Shown piece after piece: positions 47,510 to 59,716 of a stretch of DNA of 64,000 nucleotides. The DNA is from Dentipellis sp. KUC8613 (lineage: Eukaryota; Basidiomycota; Agaricomycetes; Russulales; Hericiaceae): contig NSJX01000001.1 in NCBI GenBank assembly GCA_002286715.1, positions 187,835 through 251,834 of the forward strand, in the 5' to 3' direction. The position numbers and the translations under genes are program-made. Position 1 is the first letter of the stretch, and every line of letters begins with the position of its first letter. The notes under the pieces were generated by a model. That model did not search any database. It was not told the DNA's origin and saw only the letters and a list, made by a program, of their open reading frames with translations.

Positions 47510-49670
47510 TCAGAGGGACTCGATGTCCTTGACGTCGTTCTTGTCGTGGAACTCCTGTGTGCCGCGCGGGTCAGCACCGACCGCTGTGTCGAGCATCGAT
47601 TCATCAATGGTACTGACGCCGTCGAGGTCCCGCGCGTACTCCTTCGTGGTGTCGATTTTGATCGTGATGCCGCCGGAGGTTTGCTGCGTGCGTGCGCTGC
47701 GTTAGCGTGCGGGGGTTTAGGGGGTGGTTATGGGGAGGAGAGGCTCACCCGGGTGTTGGGGTTGATCGAGGCCGTGCCGTTGCGCGACATCGTGTTCATG
47801 GCGACGCCGCCGGACATGGTCTCCTCGTTCGTGGTGCCGCGGAGCATCTTACGAGCGTTCAGTGTGCCCATGAGCGAGTTCGAGTAAACTACGAAGCATA
47901 AGTAAGCACCGTCGAAGAGTCACCCCAGGGAATCATGGTACGCACGACGACCGAGGTTGAAGAAGAAGCAGATATAGATGAACTTGTCAGGCATAGCAGC
48001 CACCTAAACAGGCGATATAAGCGATCGTCACGATGGGCCACACAGTTTACTTACGAAGGTAAGCGAACAGATAGCATCAATGCTAGACGCCAGACAAGCC
48101 GTGATCAGCGCGGGCTCCTGTCAAGCCTGGCAGCGTGAGATGCGCACCTGGTAAGGAGACCGGTGTTGACAGCGAAAATCATCAACTTGTTAATCATGTT
48201 GTCAGATCTGCGGGGCGAAACGTGGGCGTCAGCTGTGTGTGCATGGCATTCAGATGTGGGCGGCAATGAGCGCGCACCTCCGGAAGCCTGTCCGGGAGTT
48301 GTGCAGGAGAGCGCAAAGGACGACCGCAATAGAAATGTCGGTTGCGGCGGTGGTGGAATTGATGGACATGGTGAGGCCCTGCGCGTACATCTCAGCTCAT
48401 GGCCTCTTCACGAAGTACCGAGCGCGACGCGACAAACCTTGATCTCATCGAGTTCAGTGAAGAAGGTCATCTCCAGTCTGTCATCGTTCGTTAGGACGCC
48501 TGCAACAAAACTAGACACCCGAAAACATACCCTCGAGCAGTGTAAGCTAGAACAGAATGTCAGCATGAAAGGTGGCTGGAATGTACAGCTGTCTGCTTAC
48601 CAAAAACAACGCCTGTGAAACACAAATTGAAAGGCGTGAGCATTCATACCAACATCAAAGGTATCAATTTCGGCGCACTCAATTGGGCAAGAGCCAAAAT
48701 AGTCTATCACGCGATCAGGATTAAGCACATGAACTATAACTGAAGCGAACTTACGATCGGGATGACGAGCCAAAGATTCCTGTTGCTCACTACAAGAACA
48801 TATCTCAGTACGCAGACCCCTCATAGCGCAGAGCAGCCCACTGACATCGGTAGATCCGCAGAATGAAGAAGCTCTGGACCAGTATCGCGGTGAAGCCCTG
48901 TAAGCGCAAATTCAGCACGTCTCGGAGAGTGCACGACCATCGCAAGCACGCACATTGAAGAACACTTCGATCTGCGCAGCGCCCCTTCACCATGAGCACG
49001 CGCTTCCAGAAACCAAAAGCACAGCACACTTACGAGCAGAGTCCTGCACAAATGACGTATTAATTCGCTGAATTAAAGAGAGTGCCGTACGAGTCGAGCG
49101 TCGGCCATCGGGACTCACCGATTGATCTTCGACAAGTACGTCGGGTTGAAGTAATTGGTGATCAAATACTCGTACACTGCCTCGCGGGTGAGACACGCGC
49201 GCGCGCGACGGGACGCGGCGATAGTACGTACGGGAATGAGTGATCAGAATTTGGTGCACGGTGTCCGACACCAGTACGGCAAGGACCTGTGTGTGACATG
49301 ATCCTCAGAAGACTGTCAGCGTCTGTCAGAGCGCACGCCGTACCAGCAGTTTGATAGTCCAGGGGTCCGTGGGGTAGTCGCGGTAGTACGACCAGGTCTG
49401 GAGGCAAGTGACTGTCGACGGGTGAGATGGTGGTGCGGGACAAGACGGCGGGTGCTATTCACCTCCCCACAGTCTAAATGAAACGAAGTGGAGTAAGCAC
49501 AGGCTGTTGTTGAAAGCAACAGAAGTAAGGACTGACGTGGCTGCAACGATCACCCCGATGAACATTGCTCCGAATCTAGGAGCAGGAGGTTAGTCGACGC
49601 GTCGGACGTGGTGAAACGCGACGTACGTCGCATCCAGAGAGGGTATCGCGGCTGGTGCGGCTGCGGACAT
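47510..49670 (-). CDS. DUF6534-type multipass membrane protein, copy 3
   Basis: This is the best-preserved copy. It starts MSAAAPAAIPSLDAT at 49670 and continues AMFIGVIVAATLWG (helix 1), QTWSYYRDYPTDPWTIKLL, VLAVLVSDTVHQILITHS, VYEYLITNYFNPTYLSKINR, GFTAILVQSFFILRIYR, an NRNLWLVIPI-type helix, then RRSDNMINKLMIFAVNTGLL, FVAAMPDKFIYICFFFNLGR, YSNSLMGTLNARKMLRGTTN, GGVAMNTMSRNGTASINPNT and the tail ITIKIDTTKEYARD. It ends KNDVKDIESL at 47510. About seven hydrophobic segments precede a cytoplasmic-like tail of some 90 residues. The many tiny exons (for example LWG between two introns) are shared with copies 1 and 2. Function is unknown in the whole family. Confidence 0.87.
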
Positions 49671-49767
49671 GGCGAACGAGCGACGAGGGGTGGTGGATGT
49701 GGTGGTATGAGACAAGGAAGAGATGACCAGTCGCCCCAACGCGCTCGAAGCCTTCTCATCGAGGCTG

Positions 49768-49773
49768 TATATA
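49768..49773 (-). promoter_or_regulatory. TATA-like element upstream of DUF6534 copy 3
   Basis: TATATA about 98-103 bp before the start codon at 49670. It matches the position of the element upstream of copy 1. Confidence 0.4.
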
Positions 49774-50214
49774 GTCCTGCGTGAAGAGCGCCCCCGAGGC
49801 GCGTGTGCGGGACCAGGCAGGAGGAGCCCCGGATGATGGCGCCTCTGGACGACGAGCCCGGGTGGAGATGAGACCGACAAGGTACGCACCATATTTGGCT
49901 GGCACTCCCCATCGAAGACGTCCTGCTGCCGGCAATCTGCTTGCTTCTGTCCCCACGTGCGCCGTAAAGGTCTTTTCTCGCATCCTCCTCTACGTCGTGT
50001 TGAGGCCAATCTTCCATGGCTTGTGCTTCCAGGAATTATTTCCGAGCACAAAGGGTCGGCTATGGAACGGAAATTTACGCGCGATACCGCCGTCGCTTGA
50101 CGATATCCCGACGGCGAGGGCACTTGGGTCCGCACAAGACCGACAATCACCAGATCTGGTAAGTGTGCGGCACGAATGATGCCAATAAGCGTCCACTGAG
50201 AAAAACATGGCCCA

Positions 50215-51132
50215 TTATGGAACTGTCTTTGACCTCTCCATATATGTCCCATAAGCGATGTCACTTCGGAAGTCTCTGTCAAGGACTTCCCCGTTGCAGC
50301 TTTCAGTGGGAAACCTACTGTCCTTATGAAGTGCTTTCAAATACTGCGAGAAATCGGCCTCACAGGCGCCCCCGGCCTTCGCGTAGGCAGTCAAAAATTG
50401 TTCAACAGTCATGATGTCGAGCTTAGCGCGCCCAGAGAATTCCATCAGGAGTGGTTTGCCGAAAAGCTTGGAATTGTCTGCGGCCGATAATCTATGAGCA
50501 CGAGGTATATCATGAGCAATGTCTATCAGGTGGCGTATGCACTAGAACAAACGAATAATACAAGACGGACCATATACAGTGTAGGCTGTTGAAGTGCGGA
50601 GAACCTTGTGGCTCCAAGCGGGCGCTGAAAGGGCAAAAGTTTGATGGAAGAGAGCCTCGCCGGATATCAGAAGGGACCACATCCCAAATCGGTTACAAGC
50701 ACTGTGCCCGAATAGTAAATTCACCAACGCTACGAAGTCATCATTGAATTATGAAGCCATGTGCAAGTACTCAACTCGGCCGTCCGTACAGATGCCGAAC
50801 ATCCATGGCAACGCCCTGCGCAAGCGAAGCTGAAGCTTCAGGGGGACCAGGTTCCGCTGGCGGCCTAGAAGTGTTGCGTACATGAGCGAAGTATACTCGG
50901 CACATCCATACGAACCCCAGTTCCTCACGAAGCAATTGAATTACATGCGCACCGGAGGAGCTGAGGAAAATTGGGCAAATCCTTGGGCAATATGGAGATA
51001 CATACCCCACGGCCTAGACACGACGCGGAACACATTTACGGCAAAAGGCACCCTTCGAGCTCGGATGCGCACATCGAGGCATTGTAGTATACCATCCTTG
51101 ACAGCAAACGCCGCGATTTCCAGCATTTTCAT
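50215..51132 (-). CDS. possible unrecognised multi-exon gene
   Basis: Several minus-strand stretches are protein-like and end at plausible splice sites. From 51132: MKMLEIAAFAVKDGILQCLD and RARRVPFAVNVFRVVSRPW before a GTATGT. Then a segment containing LVNLLFGHSACNRFGMWSLL and ALFHQTFALSAPAWSHK. A last segment opens IAHDIPRAHRLSAADNSKLF, continues MEFSGRAKLDIMTVEQFLTA and DFSQYLKALHKDSRFPTES, and ends ERSKTVP at 50215. The composition differs clearly from shadow frames. However, the junction near 50900-51010 could not be made to keep frame, a further upstream exon (CSASHYDRCSEQSV) is uncertain, and no family is recognised. It may be an orphan gene, a pseudogene or partly chance. Confidence 0.3.
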
Positions 51133-51856
51133 GACTGACTGCTCGCTACATCGGTCGTAGTGCGAAGCCGAACATCTAAAAACACACCATGGCTAACAGA
51201 CGAACGCCGTCATGCTAAAGGAACTTCAATGTACGTGAGGGGACGGTTGCATCAGAAGGCTCACCGGGCTCGGTAAGTATGGCCAATCTTGTCGATGGAG
51301 TGGTACAACGGGGCGGCCGTAAGTGTCATTCAACGAAGCGCCTTGTAGAAGTCGCTAACAGAGAGTGCGTAACTAAGGGCGTGCGGGGCGCAGTCAGGTG
51401 GACAGTGGCGTTCGTCTTAGATCGTCTATGAACTCTGTCGTAAGTTCAGTCTTCGAATCTTCAAAGGGATGCACAGGGATGGGTAGTCTGTGCGATAACA
51501 GAGGCCGAGGGCGTCGACTCCTCATTATTGCCGCCATGCCCGATGCAGCAATGTACTTGTCTGCAGATCAGAACATCATGGCAAAGATGACGTCCCTGAC
51601 TTCCCAGACTGGCTATTCGTTTCAAAAGCTAAATGCATGCGTTATAAGTATAGAGCAGGGACATCTTCAAAGCGCAAGGGGTCGTACCAATTGAAGCAGT
51701 CGCATCTGAGAGTCCCAGGCTCGACTTCGCCTGGGGAAGGCGCGCGGCTAACTTACCTCAGCAGGGGTCATGTGCCAGCCAAACACGGGCCAAACACCGA
51801 GCCTCGCCGAATTTGCAGAATTCGTCCAACGCGACGTGCAGTGACTGGCAATAACC

Positions 51857-52670
51857 ATGGCAGTCAGTCCTCCTCCTCTCTCCTCCTCCTCACCCCCACT
51901 GACCGTGCTCTAACTTTTGCAGAGCCGTTCCGCATCTGTTTTCCGCGCTGTGACCCGGTCAAGACCCTCTTGCCGGTACGTGTGCACGACCGTGTTGCGT
52001 AGCGCCTGCACTGACTTCTCCGCGCCTGCTCTGCGCCCATCTCTCCAGCGTGGTCTCGCCAAATGCCCTGCGCCGGCTCGCGACAGCTGCGCCCGAGGCA
52101 TCCTCGTCCGCCGCGCCGCCCCCGCCCGCAGTGCCCACCGACCCGAAGCTGAACAAGATGGTGGACGACATCTCGGGGCTCACGCTCCTGCAGGCCGCGG
52201 ACCTGGTCACCCTGCTCAAGGTGCGGCTCTCGCAGTGCTTCTGGGCGCTCCGCACGCGGAGACTGACGCTATGCGCTGGCAGACACGGCTGAACATCCAG
52301 GAGATTGCCATGCCAGCAGCGTCGGCCGCGGCGCCGGTGGCGGCAGCTGCAGCCGGGGATGCGGATGCGCCTGCTGAGGAGAAGCCGAAGGAGAAGACGA
52401 TCTTCAACGTGAAGCTTGAGTCGTTCGACGCAGGCTCAAAACCCAAGATCATCAAGGAGGTCAAGGCGCTCGTGCCCAACCTCACCCTGATTGAAGTACG
52501 CTTCATACACCCTCCTTCGTCGTGTCTAGTACGTGCTAACCTGTCGTCTCCAGGCCAAAAAGTTTGTCGAGTCCCTCCCGAAGGTCCTGAAGGAGTCGCT
52601 GCCCAAGGAGGACGCGGACAAGATCAAGAAGACCTTCGAGTCGCTCGGCGGTGTCGTCGTCCTAGAGTAA
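51857..52670 (+). CDS. MRPL12: mitochondrial large-subunit ribosomal protein bL12m
   Basis: This is the mitochondrial form of L7/L12, which forms the ribosomal stalk that recruits translation GTPases. Exons 51857-51862, 51923-51975, 52049-52220, 52283-52495 and 52554-52670 join in frame to 186 residues. The first exon is only ATG GCA. The Arg/Ser-rich, acid-free start MASRSASVFRAVTRSRPSCR and VVSPNALRRLATA is a good mitochondrial targeting signal. The N-terminal dimerisation part is VDDISGLTLLQAADLVTLLK and the hinge is Ala/Pro-rich. The C-terminal domain shows EKTIFNVKLESFDAGSKPKI, IKEVKALVPNLTLIEAKKFV and ESLPKVLKESLPKEDADKIK, ending GGVVVLE. These are the family signatures. Confidence 0.95.
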
Positions 52671-52981
52671 TTGGCATAGCCCGCACATATCGTACACACC
52701 ACCCTATTATTCATCTGCTTTCGCACTCCTCTCGCCCTGGGACCGCGGCCATAGACGCGCGTGCAGCAGCACTACTTAGGCAAAAATTGCTTCAATTAAT
52801 GGAAACGAGGTCCTTGTCGTATTGCGTACAAGCGTGCACTGAGCACTTCAAGAACACGGGAAAGTAACAGAGGAGAGAAAGAGGCGAGAATAAACAACAA
52901 CGAACGTGCTATGCGGACACTACATGCGCATGTCAGAGAAACGAAGTGGTGTGCGAACGGACCGAGTGCTACACTGCGCGC
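52671..52981. other. convergent 3' region between bL12m and NOT3/5
   Basis: It is 311 bp between two stop codons, A/T-richer than the flanks. It should hold both 3' UTRs. No gene was seen. Confidence 0.6.
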
Positions 52982-55900
52982 TCAGTCCTCAGACAGATAT
53001 CGGTACTCGAAGCGGAAGTCGCTCTTCTTCCGCTGACACCATGAGCCCTCCCAGTCGAAGTAGACGTATACGCCCTGCTCGTACTCGTCCGTGATCGCCT
53101 GGGGCTCCGAGTGCCGCTGGAACCATGTCAGATACTTGACGTGGAATCGCCACGATTGCCGCTTGAGCTCCTTTGCGGCGAGGTACCTACACCCACGACA
53201 CTCCACGTCAGTGTCACCCTCGATGCACAGAGAAACCACGACGCACTGCTGGTACGTCCCCGGAAGGAAGTAGAACACATAGAACAGCGTCTCGACGTCC
53301 AGCTGCGCAAACAGACCCGGCGAGCTCAGAATCGGGTTCGTCGTCTGGGGATAATACGAAGGCGTCTGGTACGGGTTCCTCGGCACGTAGTACTTGGGCC
53401 TAGACACGCACACACCAAGCACACGAGCATCAGCAAACGCACACCCTTCCCAAAGACATCACAAAAACCCAAAACCCAAAAAAGACACGTACTTCTCCGT
53501 ATCCTGCGGCTGAGGCAGATTCGAGTACCCGCCCTCGAGCAGCTTGTGCACCTGATCGAGATTCGTCATGCGGTGCGCCGCTGCAAACGCAAGGCCCACC
53601 ATCAGCACCAGCACCGAACACCGAACACATCGTCACCCGAAAACCGCCTTGCTTACCCTTCTGCTTCACATTCTCAAACGACACAACCAGGTCCGACAGC
53701 GACCCTGGGAACACATTCGCGTTGGACGTGCTCGGTGCGCGCGGCGGCTGCGGCTGCAGCTGGGGCAGCATCGCGCTCGGCGGGCGCGCGCCCGGCGCCT
53801 GCTGCGCCCCCGCGATGGGCATGCCCTGGCCCTGGCTCTGGCTCTGGTTCTGGTTCTGTGCGGGCTCGACCTTGACGCCCGGCGGGAACTGCGGCTGGGG
53901 CTGCGATTGGGGGTGCGGCGACGAGCTGCTCGACGGGGCGTTCTGGCTCTGCATGCCGGGGGGCGCGGGCGCGGGCTGCTGGACCTGTTGTGGCAGGGGC
54001 GAAGGGCCGGACGGCTGGGGTGCGGCGAGCGCGTTGGCTGCTTGCGCGGGCCACGCGCCGTTCGACTGCGGCTGGGCGTCCGCGAGCGCTTGCTGGGAGA
54101 GGTAAGTAAGAGGAGTGATGTCAGTGGTCAGGCGCGGTGGCGGCAGGCGGCAAAGGCGCGTACCCCTGCTGCAGGCGACTGCGTTCTGACTTGTGGCGAT
54201 TGTGCCGCTAGAACCGAACGTGAGCGCGTGTTACGCCGGGTAAGAGATCAGTCGGGCGCACCATTACGAGAGGGCGACGACACGGATGCGCTGGCGCCGG
54301 CGCCTGAGACCGATTCTGAGAGTGCGGGTGACGAGAACGAGCCGTCTGGAGGCTGCACGGATGTTGAGGACAGCAATGGGCTCGTTGTTGAAGGATGTGT
54401 CAGGCTTGGTGACGACATCGATGCGTTATACGTTTCTTGCGTTATTGTCGTATTGGCCGTGGGTTGTGTCGATACCCGTGGTGACGTCAACGCAGCTGCA
54501 GGTGGAGGTGCTGGTTGTGAGCCTGATGCTGCCGATGTCGGTGTGCTTGTGGTGCCATTTGTGGCGTTGTTCTGGCTCGTCGATGGTGTGACCGCGGCTG
54601 CAGCTGCAGCTGCATACTTTATTGGCGGAAGTACTGGCGGCTTCGCTTGTTGTACCGGGAGCCCTGCCTTGAGAATGCTCGACATTGGTTGTTGCGCAAA
54701 ATTGGGATTTGGTGGCGGTCTCGGCGCTTTCCAAACGAAGCGCCAAAGTGGATGGCGGCCAATCGTTAGAACAAGGATGACGAGAATGAAGAAGAAAAGT
54801 AGAGGGCGTACCTTCCGCTGCTGATGAATGTTCTTATACGGCGAGACAACAATGAGAAAAGACAAGGGTGCTCATATAGGGAACCACTCACTGCGTAGTT
54901 GGAGGGTCACGGTCGCCTTCTTCATTATTGGACTATCTTGTTTACTACTCGTTACGCTCTCCTCGTCGTGTTTCTTGGATGGTGTTCGAGGTGGGAGGTC
55001 CTCTATATAGGGTTCGGGGTCAGGCGCCACGCCTCTCACAGCCAAAACGCCACACCACGCACCTTCACTCGCCTCATCCGAGTCACTTTCCCGGCCGTCA
55101 ACCATCAGCTTGCCGAACTTCTCCTCCTCCTCATCCAGGTTCAGCTCATCGTAAAGACCTTCGTCTTCCTCGAAGTCGGCGTCACCCTAAAGCATCTTCA
55201 GAACTCCCTGACAGGGCAGCAAGGCTGAGGAAACGCACATTATTGGATTCAAGGAAGTATTGCACGTCTTCTTTGAGGCCGTTTACTTGATCTGACGATA
55301 GTGTACCATTGTCAAGTAGGCGGAGGATAATCTCTAGCCGGCTGATGTGCCACTTTCGTCGCTCATTCCGGTGCTCGAGGTTCTCCAGCCTTTCTTGTGT
55401 GGTTGCTCCGACCTTGCCCTTCTTCCTGCCACCGACCTGCAGCGTCTCAATTTCCGCCTCTGCCGTCTCAACCTGAAGCAGAAGATCCTCCACACAGGAC
55501 TGCAGCCATTGCGTACACTCCTGTTTCTTCTGCTGTTCTGGATCGAGTTTCGCGGATTGGATGAGACCCTCTTTCGAGAACGCTTTCGTCTTCATCTCCT
55601 TCTCACACGCCTTGAACTTCTCCATTTGCTATTTTTCCGATAATAATGAGATCCAGCGTTCAGAAAAATACAGAAAATACCGGATATTGATTCGCAAAAG
55701 GCAACAGGGTCCTCCACGACTGGCGCCGGAACATGCGCGCGTCCCCAAAACACAAATGCCCGTCCAATACCCGCACCACCCCCAGGAGACCGACAGAGGA
55801 CGCGCCTGAGACTAAACAGAACACTCACCGTCTCAATCAACCGTCGATTCTCGAGTAATGGCGTCTTGTCCTTGATGTCATTACTAGCCACCCACGTCTT

Positions 55901-56147
55901 GATCTGGTCTCGCAACCGCTGGAGCTTCTTAATCTGCGTCTTGAGGTCCATCTCCTGCTTCTCCTTCTGCGTTTGATTTGTGGACGCCTGCATCTTCTCG
56001 TATATGCTCTCGAAGACCTCGACGCCCTCCGCGACCTTCTTCAGCGTTCGGTCGATTTCCGCTACACATTGCAGAGTATGTCAATAATGATATTCGCAGC
56101 ACATAGCAGTTCGGTCAGAGCGCACTTTGTAGCTTTCGTGCCGCCAT
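52982..56147 (-). CDS. NOT3: CCR4-NOT complex subunit NOT3/NOT5
   Basis: This is a scaffold subunit of the CCR4-NOT deadenylase, which controls mRNA decay and, through its N-terminus, senses slow ribosomes. The start is MAARKLQ at 56147, spliced to [60 protein letters not shown] and the invariant [20 protein letters not shown], then [15 protein letters not shown]. This coiled-coil Not3 N-domain fills about the first 230 residues. The middle is Pro/Gln/Ser/Ala-rich, with a poly-Ala run near 54590-54615. The C-terminal NOT box contains [58 protein letters not shown] and [20 protein letters not shown], ending LSED at 52982. Fungi usually have one or two genes of this type, so NOT3 versus NOT5 is a naming matter. 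Confidence 0.95.
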
Positions 56148-56869
56148 GGTTGCGAGCGCGGAATAGAGACACCAAGTCGAGTAAATGAAAGAGGGAGATT
56201 CTTGCCACTGAAAGGACTGTCCCGTGCTGCTGACTCAGCAGATATCAGTTTTCGGCACTCCTGGCACCGCAGCGACCCCGGGCACTGTGTTTATTCGATT
56301 TATTTATGGCGGTGACGCCCACAAAGAGTACAGCAGTATCTACTTCGCGACCACCGCGGCGCCCAGATCGTATGTGTATCCGTCTAGACCGAACAAAACA
56401 GCTTAGCCAGCGACGCATCTGCAGCTGTAAATAATCGCAAGAACGTAAGTGTCGGCAGCGATCAATCACGGAGTACATGGACCATGTTGGGAACAGGCTC
56501 AGCGAGACAGGGACTCTGTTGGAGAAATGCCATGCGGAAACCCGCATGACCGGAAAAGTCGCGATTGAGGACTGATCGCACCACCACTGCCTTGGAAGGC
56601 TGTTGGAAGACAAAGAAGAGAGGAGTAATCGATAGCGGAGAAGACAAGAGGCAGTAAGACATGAAAGAGCAGAACAATAAGCGGGCGTGGGAATGGTTCG
56701 GGAGAGAAGAGGATGATGTACTCGTTGGAAAGTACCGCTGGGCGATCGTCCGTGCACAGTCACAAGCAATCGCGGCTGGCCTGCCATCCCTTATACTCTC
56801 TTCCTCTTCTCCTTCTCTTTCTCTCTTACGACCATAACGCTTTCTTCTCGACGTCGCTCCTTCCACGCA
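56148..56869. promoter_or_regulatory. divergent intergenic region between NOT3/5 and the Bem1-like gene
   Basis: 722 bp lie between two start codons facing apart. The last ~100 bp before the plus-strand ATG are C/T-rich (TCTCTTCCTCTTCTCCTTCT), a common leader type. The open frames across it (for example minus 56245-56787) are Ser/Arg-rich and carry no domain. Confidence 0.45.
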
Positions 56870-59048
56870 ATGAAGGCCCTAAGGAAGTCTTTGAATGCCT
56901 CCAAAGACCATCACCACCAGATCTCCACTCCACTCCCACCCGTATCCAAACCCTCCGCCGCTATCGTCCCCCCGCAGAAAGTCATCCGCGCTGTGGGCCA
57001 ATACCGCTCGACTGCACCCCAGGAACTCTCCTTCCAGAAGGGCGATTTTTTCTATGTCATACGCGAAGTCAACGAACAGGGCGCTTGGTATGAGGCACAC
57101 AATCCTATGACCGGTGCAAGAGGGCTGGTCCCTAGGGCTCTTTTCGAGGAGTTCAAGAAGGGTGCTGCTGCGTGAGTCTCCCTTCACACTGTCCCTGCTA
57201 TCCCGAGGTGTTGAGTCCCATGACCGCTGTAGTTCCGCACGAACATCCCAGGCATTGACTCCGGGCATGAGACCGCCGTCCATGCCTGCGCAGAAGACCC
57301 AAACATTTTACGCTGTCGTCCTTCATGATTTCGTCGCAGAACGCCCGGACGAGCTTGACGCAAAATCGGGCGACTCGATTACCGTCGTTGCGCAGTCCAA
57401 CCGCGAATGGTTCGTCGCGAAGCCTATCGGGAGGCTCGGCAAGCCGGGTCTTATTCCTGTCTCGTTCGTCCAAATCCGCAATCCGGCCACGAACCTCCCC
57501 CTCGAGAATGTCGAATCCCTCATGGACACCGGCACTCTTCCACGCGTCGAGGAATGGAAAAAGCAGATGCTCAACTATAAGGCGAACAGCATCCCTCTTG
57601 GTACGCTAGAAGAGACCTCGTCCCAGGGTCCGGTAACGAACAGCCCATTCGCACCTGTCGCCAAGAATATCCCACCATCCATTCCTAACCCAGCTAACGG
57701 CCCTTCGATATCCGTTCAGCAGCCGTCACCACATCCCACACAACCAGTTGCTGAGCCGCCGCTCGAGCAGCCACCCGCTCCCACCCTACTTCCCGAAGGT
57801 CTGTTACTCTCCGCCGAGGTTGCGTCGTTCCACTATGAGATGGACGAATACTGGTTCCGCATCAATGTGCTATATCAACCCTTCAATGCTGCCGGATCTA
57901 CCTCGCTCCCACCAGCGATGGACCTTGTGTTATTCCGTGCTTACAACGACTTCTTCGACTACCAAACAACACTCATTGATCTCTTCCCCCGTGAAGCCGG
58001 GCGAGAAGAACCATACCCTCGGATCATACCCTACATGCCCGGCCCAGCAGAGGATGTCAGCGACGCGTTGACTGCTGCTCGGCGGGAGGAACTGGATGAG
58101 TACATCCGCCAACTTGCTAGACTGAGCGGGACTACTGCCCGATACGTTACGGATAACGAACTTACGCGGGGATTCCTGGCACTCAAGCCTGGCGACGCCG
58201 AAGAGGAAGCAGACCCCCAGTACGAGAGGATGGAAGAGCTGGGCTGGTATGATCCCGTGGAGGAGCCTATCGCCGTTCCTCCCATCGACGCGTTGCCGCC
58301 AGTGGACCAGGTCGAAGGCAGATTGAGTACCATGAAGATCGGATCGAACGGGAACGGGAACAGACGTCACAGGCCCGACAGCGACGGATCTGACTATGGT
58401 GACGACGCTTCCGCCTACCGGCAGAACACACCGAGCGGCGTGCAAGCAGGACTTCAGCAGCGTCGGTCGTATAACTCGCAGAGCAACGGCCACCGCCCGC
58501 GCGCCTCGGAATCCTCACACTCCCGTGACCCATCGCAGGATGGCCGCGTGCGCGGCCACGCACCACAACCCTCGTACTCCTCCAAACTTTCGCCCTTAGA
58601 GACCGATCCCTACCGCGCAAGTTCTTATTCTCACTCATCCACATCCTCCGTCTCCCGCTGGCCGGAGCAACACTCACACTCTTCTCACAATACCCAGGCT
58701 ACCTCCCCGACCTCCCAATCCCGCTCCTCCGTGGCCGACTCTGCCCGCTCGCAGCCGCTCGTGTCGCCCAACAACCCCCGCATCTCCGCGAGCAACCCGC
58801 AGACGGCGTTCATCAAGATAAAGATCTTCGACCGTGTGTCGGACGACCTGATCGCGATCCGCGTGCACCCCAAGGTCACGCACGAGCAGCTCATGGACAA
58901 GGTCCAGGCGCGGCTCGGCGGCAAGGTCGCGTCGCTGTCGTTCCGCCAGAGCGTCGCGGGCGGGGAGGACTTCGTGCCGCTCGAGCAGGACCACGACCTG
59001 CGGACGTGGCTCGAGAGCACCGACAAACACGTTTTGTATGCCGACTAG
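56870..59048 (+). CDS. BEM1: Bem1/Scd2-like polarity scaffold (SH3-SH3-PX-PB1)
   Basis: This protein brings together Cdc42, its exchange factor Cdc24 and PAK kinases at growth sites. Two exons (56870-57171 and 57233-59048) give 705 residues. SH3-1 lies at about residues 37-97 (VIRAVGQYRSTAPQELSFQK, DFFYVIREVNEQGAWYEAHN, then ARGLVPRALFEEF). SH3-2 is at about 120-180 (TFYAVVLHDFVAERPDELDA, SDSITVV-type strand, GLIPVSFVQI). The PX domain at about 270-400 begins ASFHYEMDEYWFRINVLYQP and includes LFRAYNDFFDYQTTLIDLFP and a Pro-rich loop. A Ser/Gln-rich linker leads to the C-terminal PB1 domain FIKIKIFDRVSDDLIAIRVH ... LRTWLESTDKHVLYAD, which would bind the PB1 of Cdc24. The domain order is exactly that of Bem1. 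Confidence 0.96.
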
Positions 59049-59695
59049 GCAACGGGCGGGCGCACTGTGGACGCTGGACGTTGGACGTGGGTAATTCCTC
59101 TGCCACATGAGTCTGTTGATTTTCGCTGTGCCATGTGTCTTGGATGTTTTGCGATCTTTCGAATTTCTTTATTCTACTTTTGGTTTCTCTGTCTATGTCT
59201 TGTTTGATTTCAAACCTATCTTCGTTCGCAGCTTATCGTCCCATACTTTGAACTATACGCCCACATTCGTAACCACTCTCACTGTAGGCTGTGTGGTTTA
59301 CCAACCAGGCCGTAGCGTTAGCGTGTACTCATGTATACCTGTAATAGAACGTGTTGGATCATGTCATGTATATAGTGAGCACTGTGTTTTAGTATCTCTT
59401 TTCCTGTCTTATGATTTCCCTCTCTGTTTCGTTCTTGATTTGCCATACTTCTTGCGGTGATCTCAGGCTGTTAGAGTGGATACTTATCCACCGTGAGAGT
59501 TTCGCTGGGCTTCCCTTCGTGACGCTCGGAATCCCTTCGGAAAGCCTACGTGATTGGTACGCACTGCACAAGCCAGCAGCCTGTCGCTGATACCGTCGGC
59601 ATCCCCCTTTTCATGAACGTGAAGCTGATCTCCAATTCCACCGTATGTCTCTTTTCCGACAGGCATGCACCAAGGCAATGCGGAATTACCCATTG

Positions 59696-59716
59696 CGACG
59701 ACTTCTTGAGTCGTCG
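59696..59716. repeat. small perfect inverted repeat (8-bp stem, 5-nt loop)
   Basis: CGACGACT, loop TCTTG, AGTCGTCG. It lies about 290 bp before the P450-3 start. It could be an operator-like site for a dimeric regulator or chance. Confidence 0.5.

Larger units (their letters stand above)
49671..51856. other. region between DUF6534 copy 3 and mitochondrial L12
   Basis: The first ~300 bp are the promoter of copy 3. A possible unrecognised minus-strand gene occupies about 50215-51132 (listed separately). The rest has no supported feature; it ends in a C/T-rich run before the L12 start. Confidence 0.45.

Noticed and set aside
47281..47607. Open frames on both strands with repeating Ser/Leu/Arg/Pro units
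   Set aside because: These are translations of the 7-bp minisatellite, not genes.
53568..54824. 418-codon plus-strand open frame
   Set aside because: It is antisense to the low-complexity middle of NOT3/5 and crosses its introns; no domain is visible.
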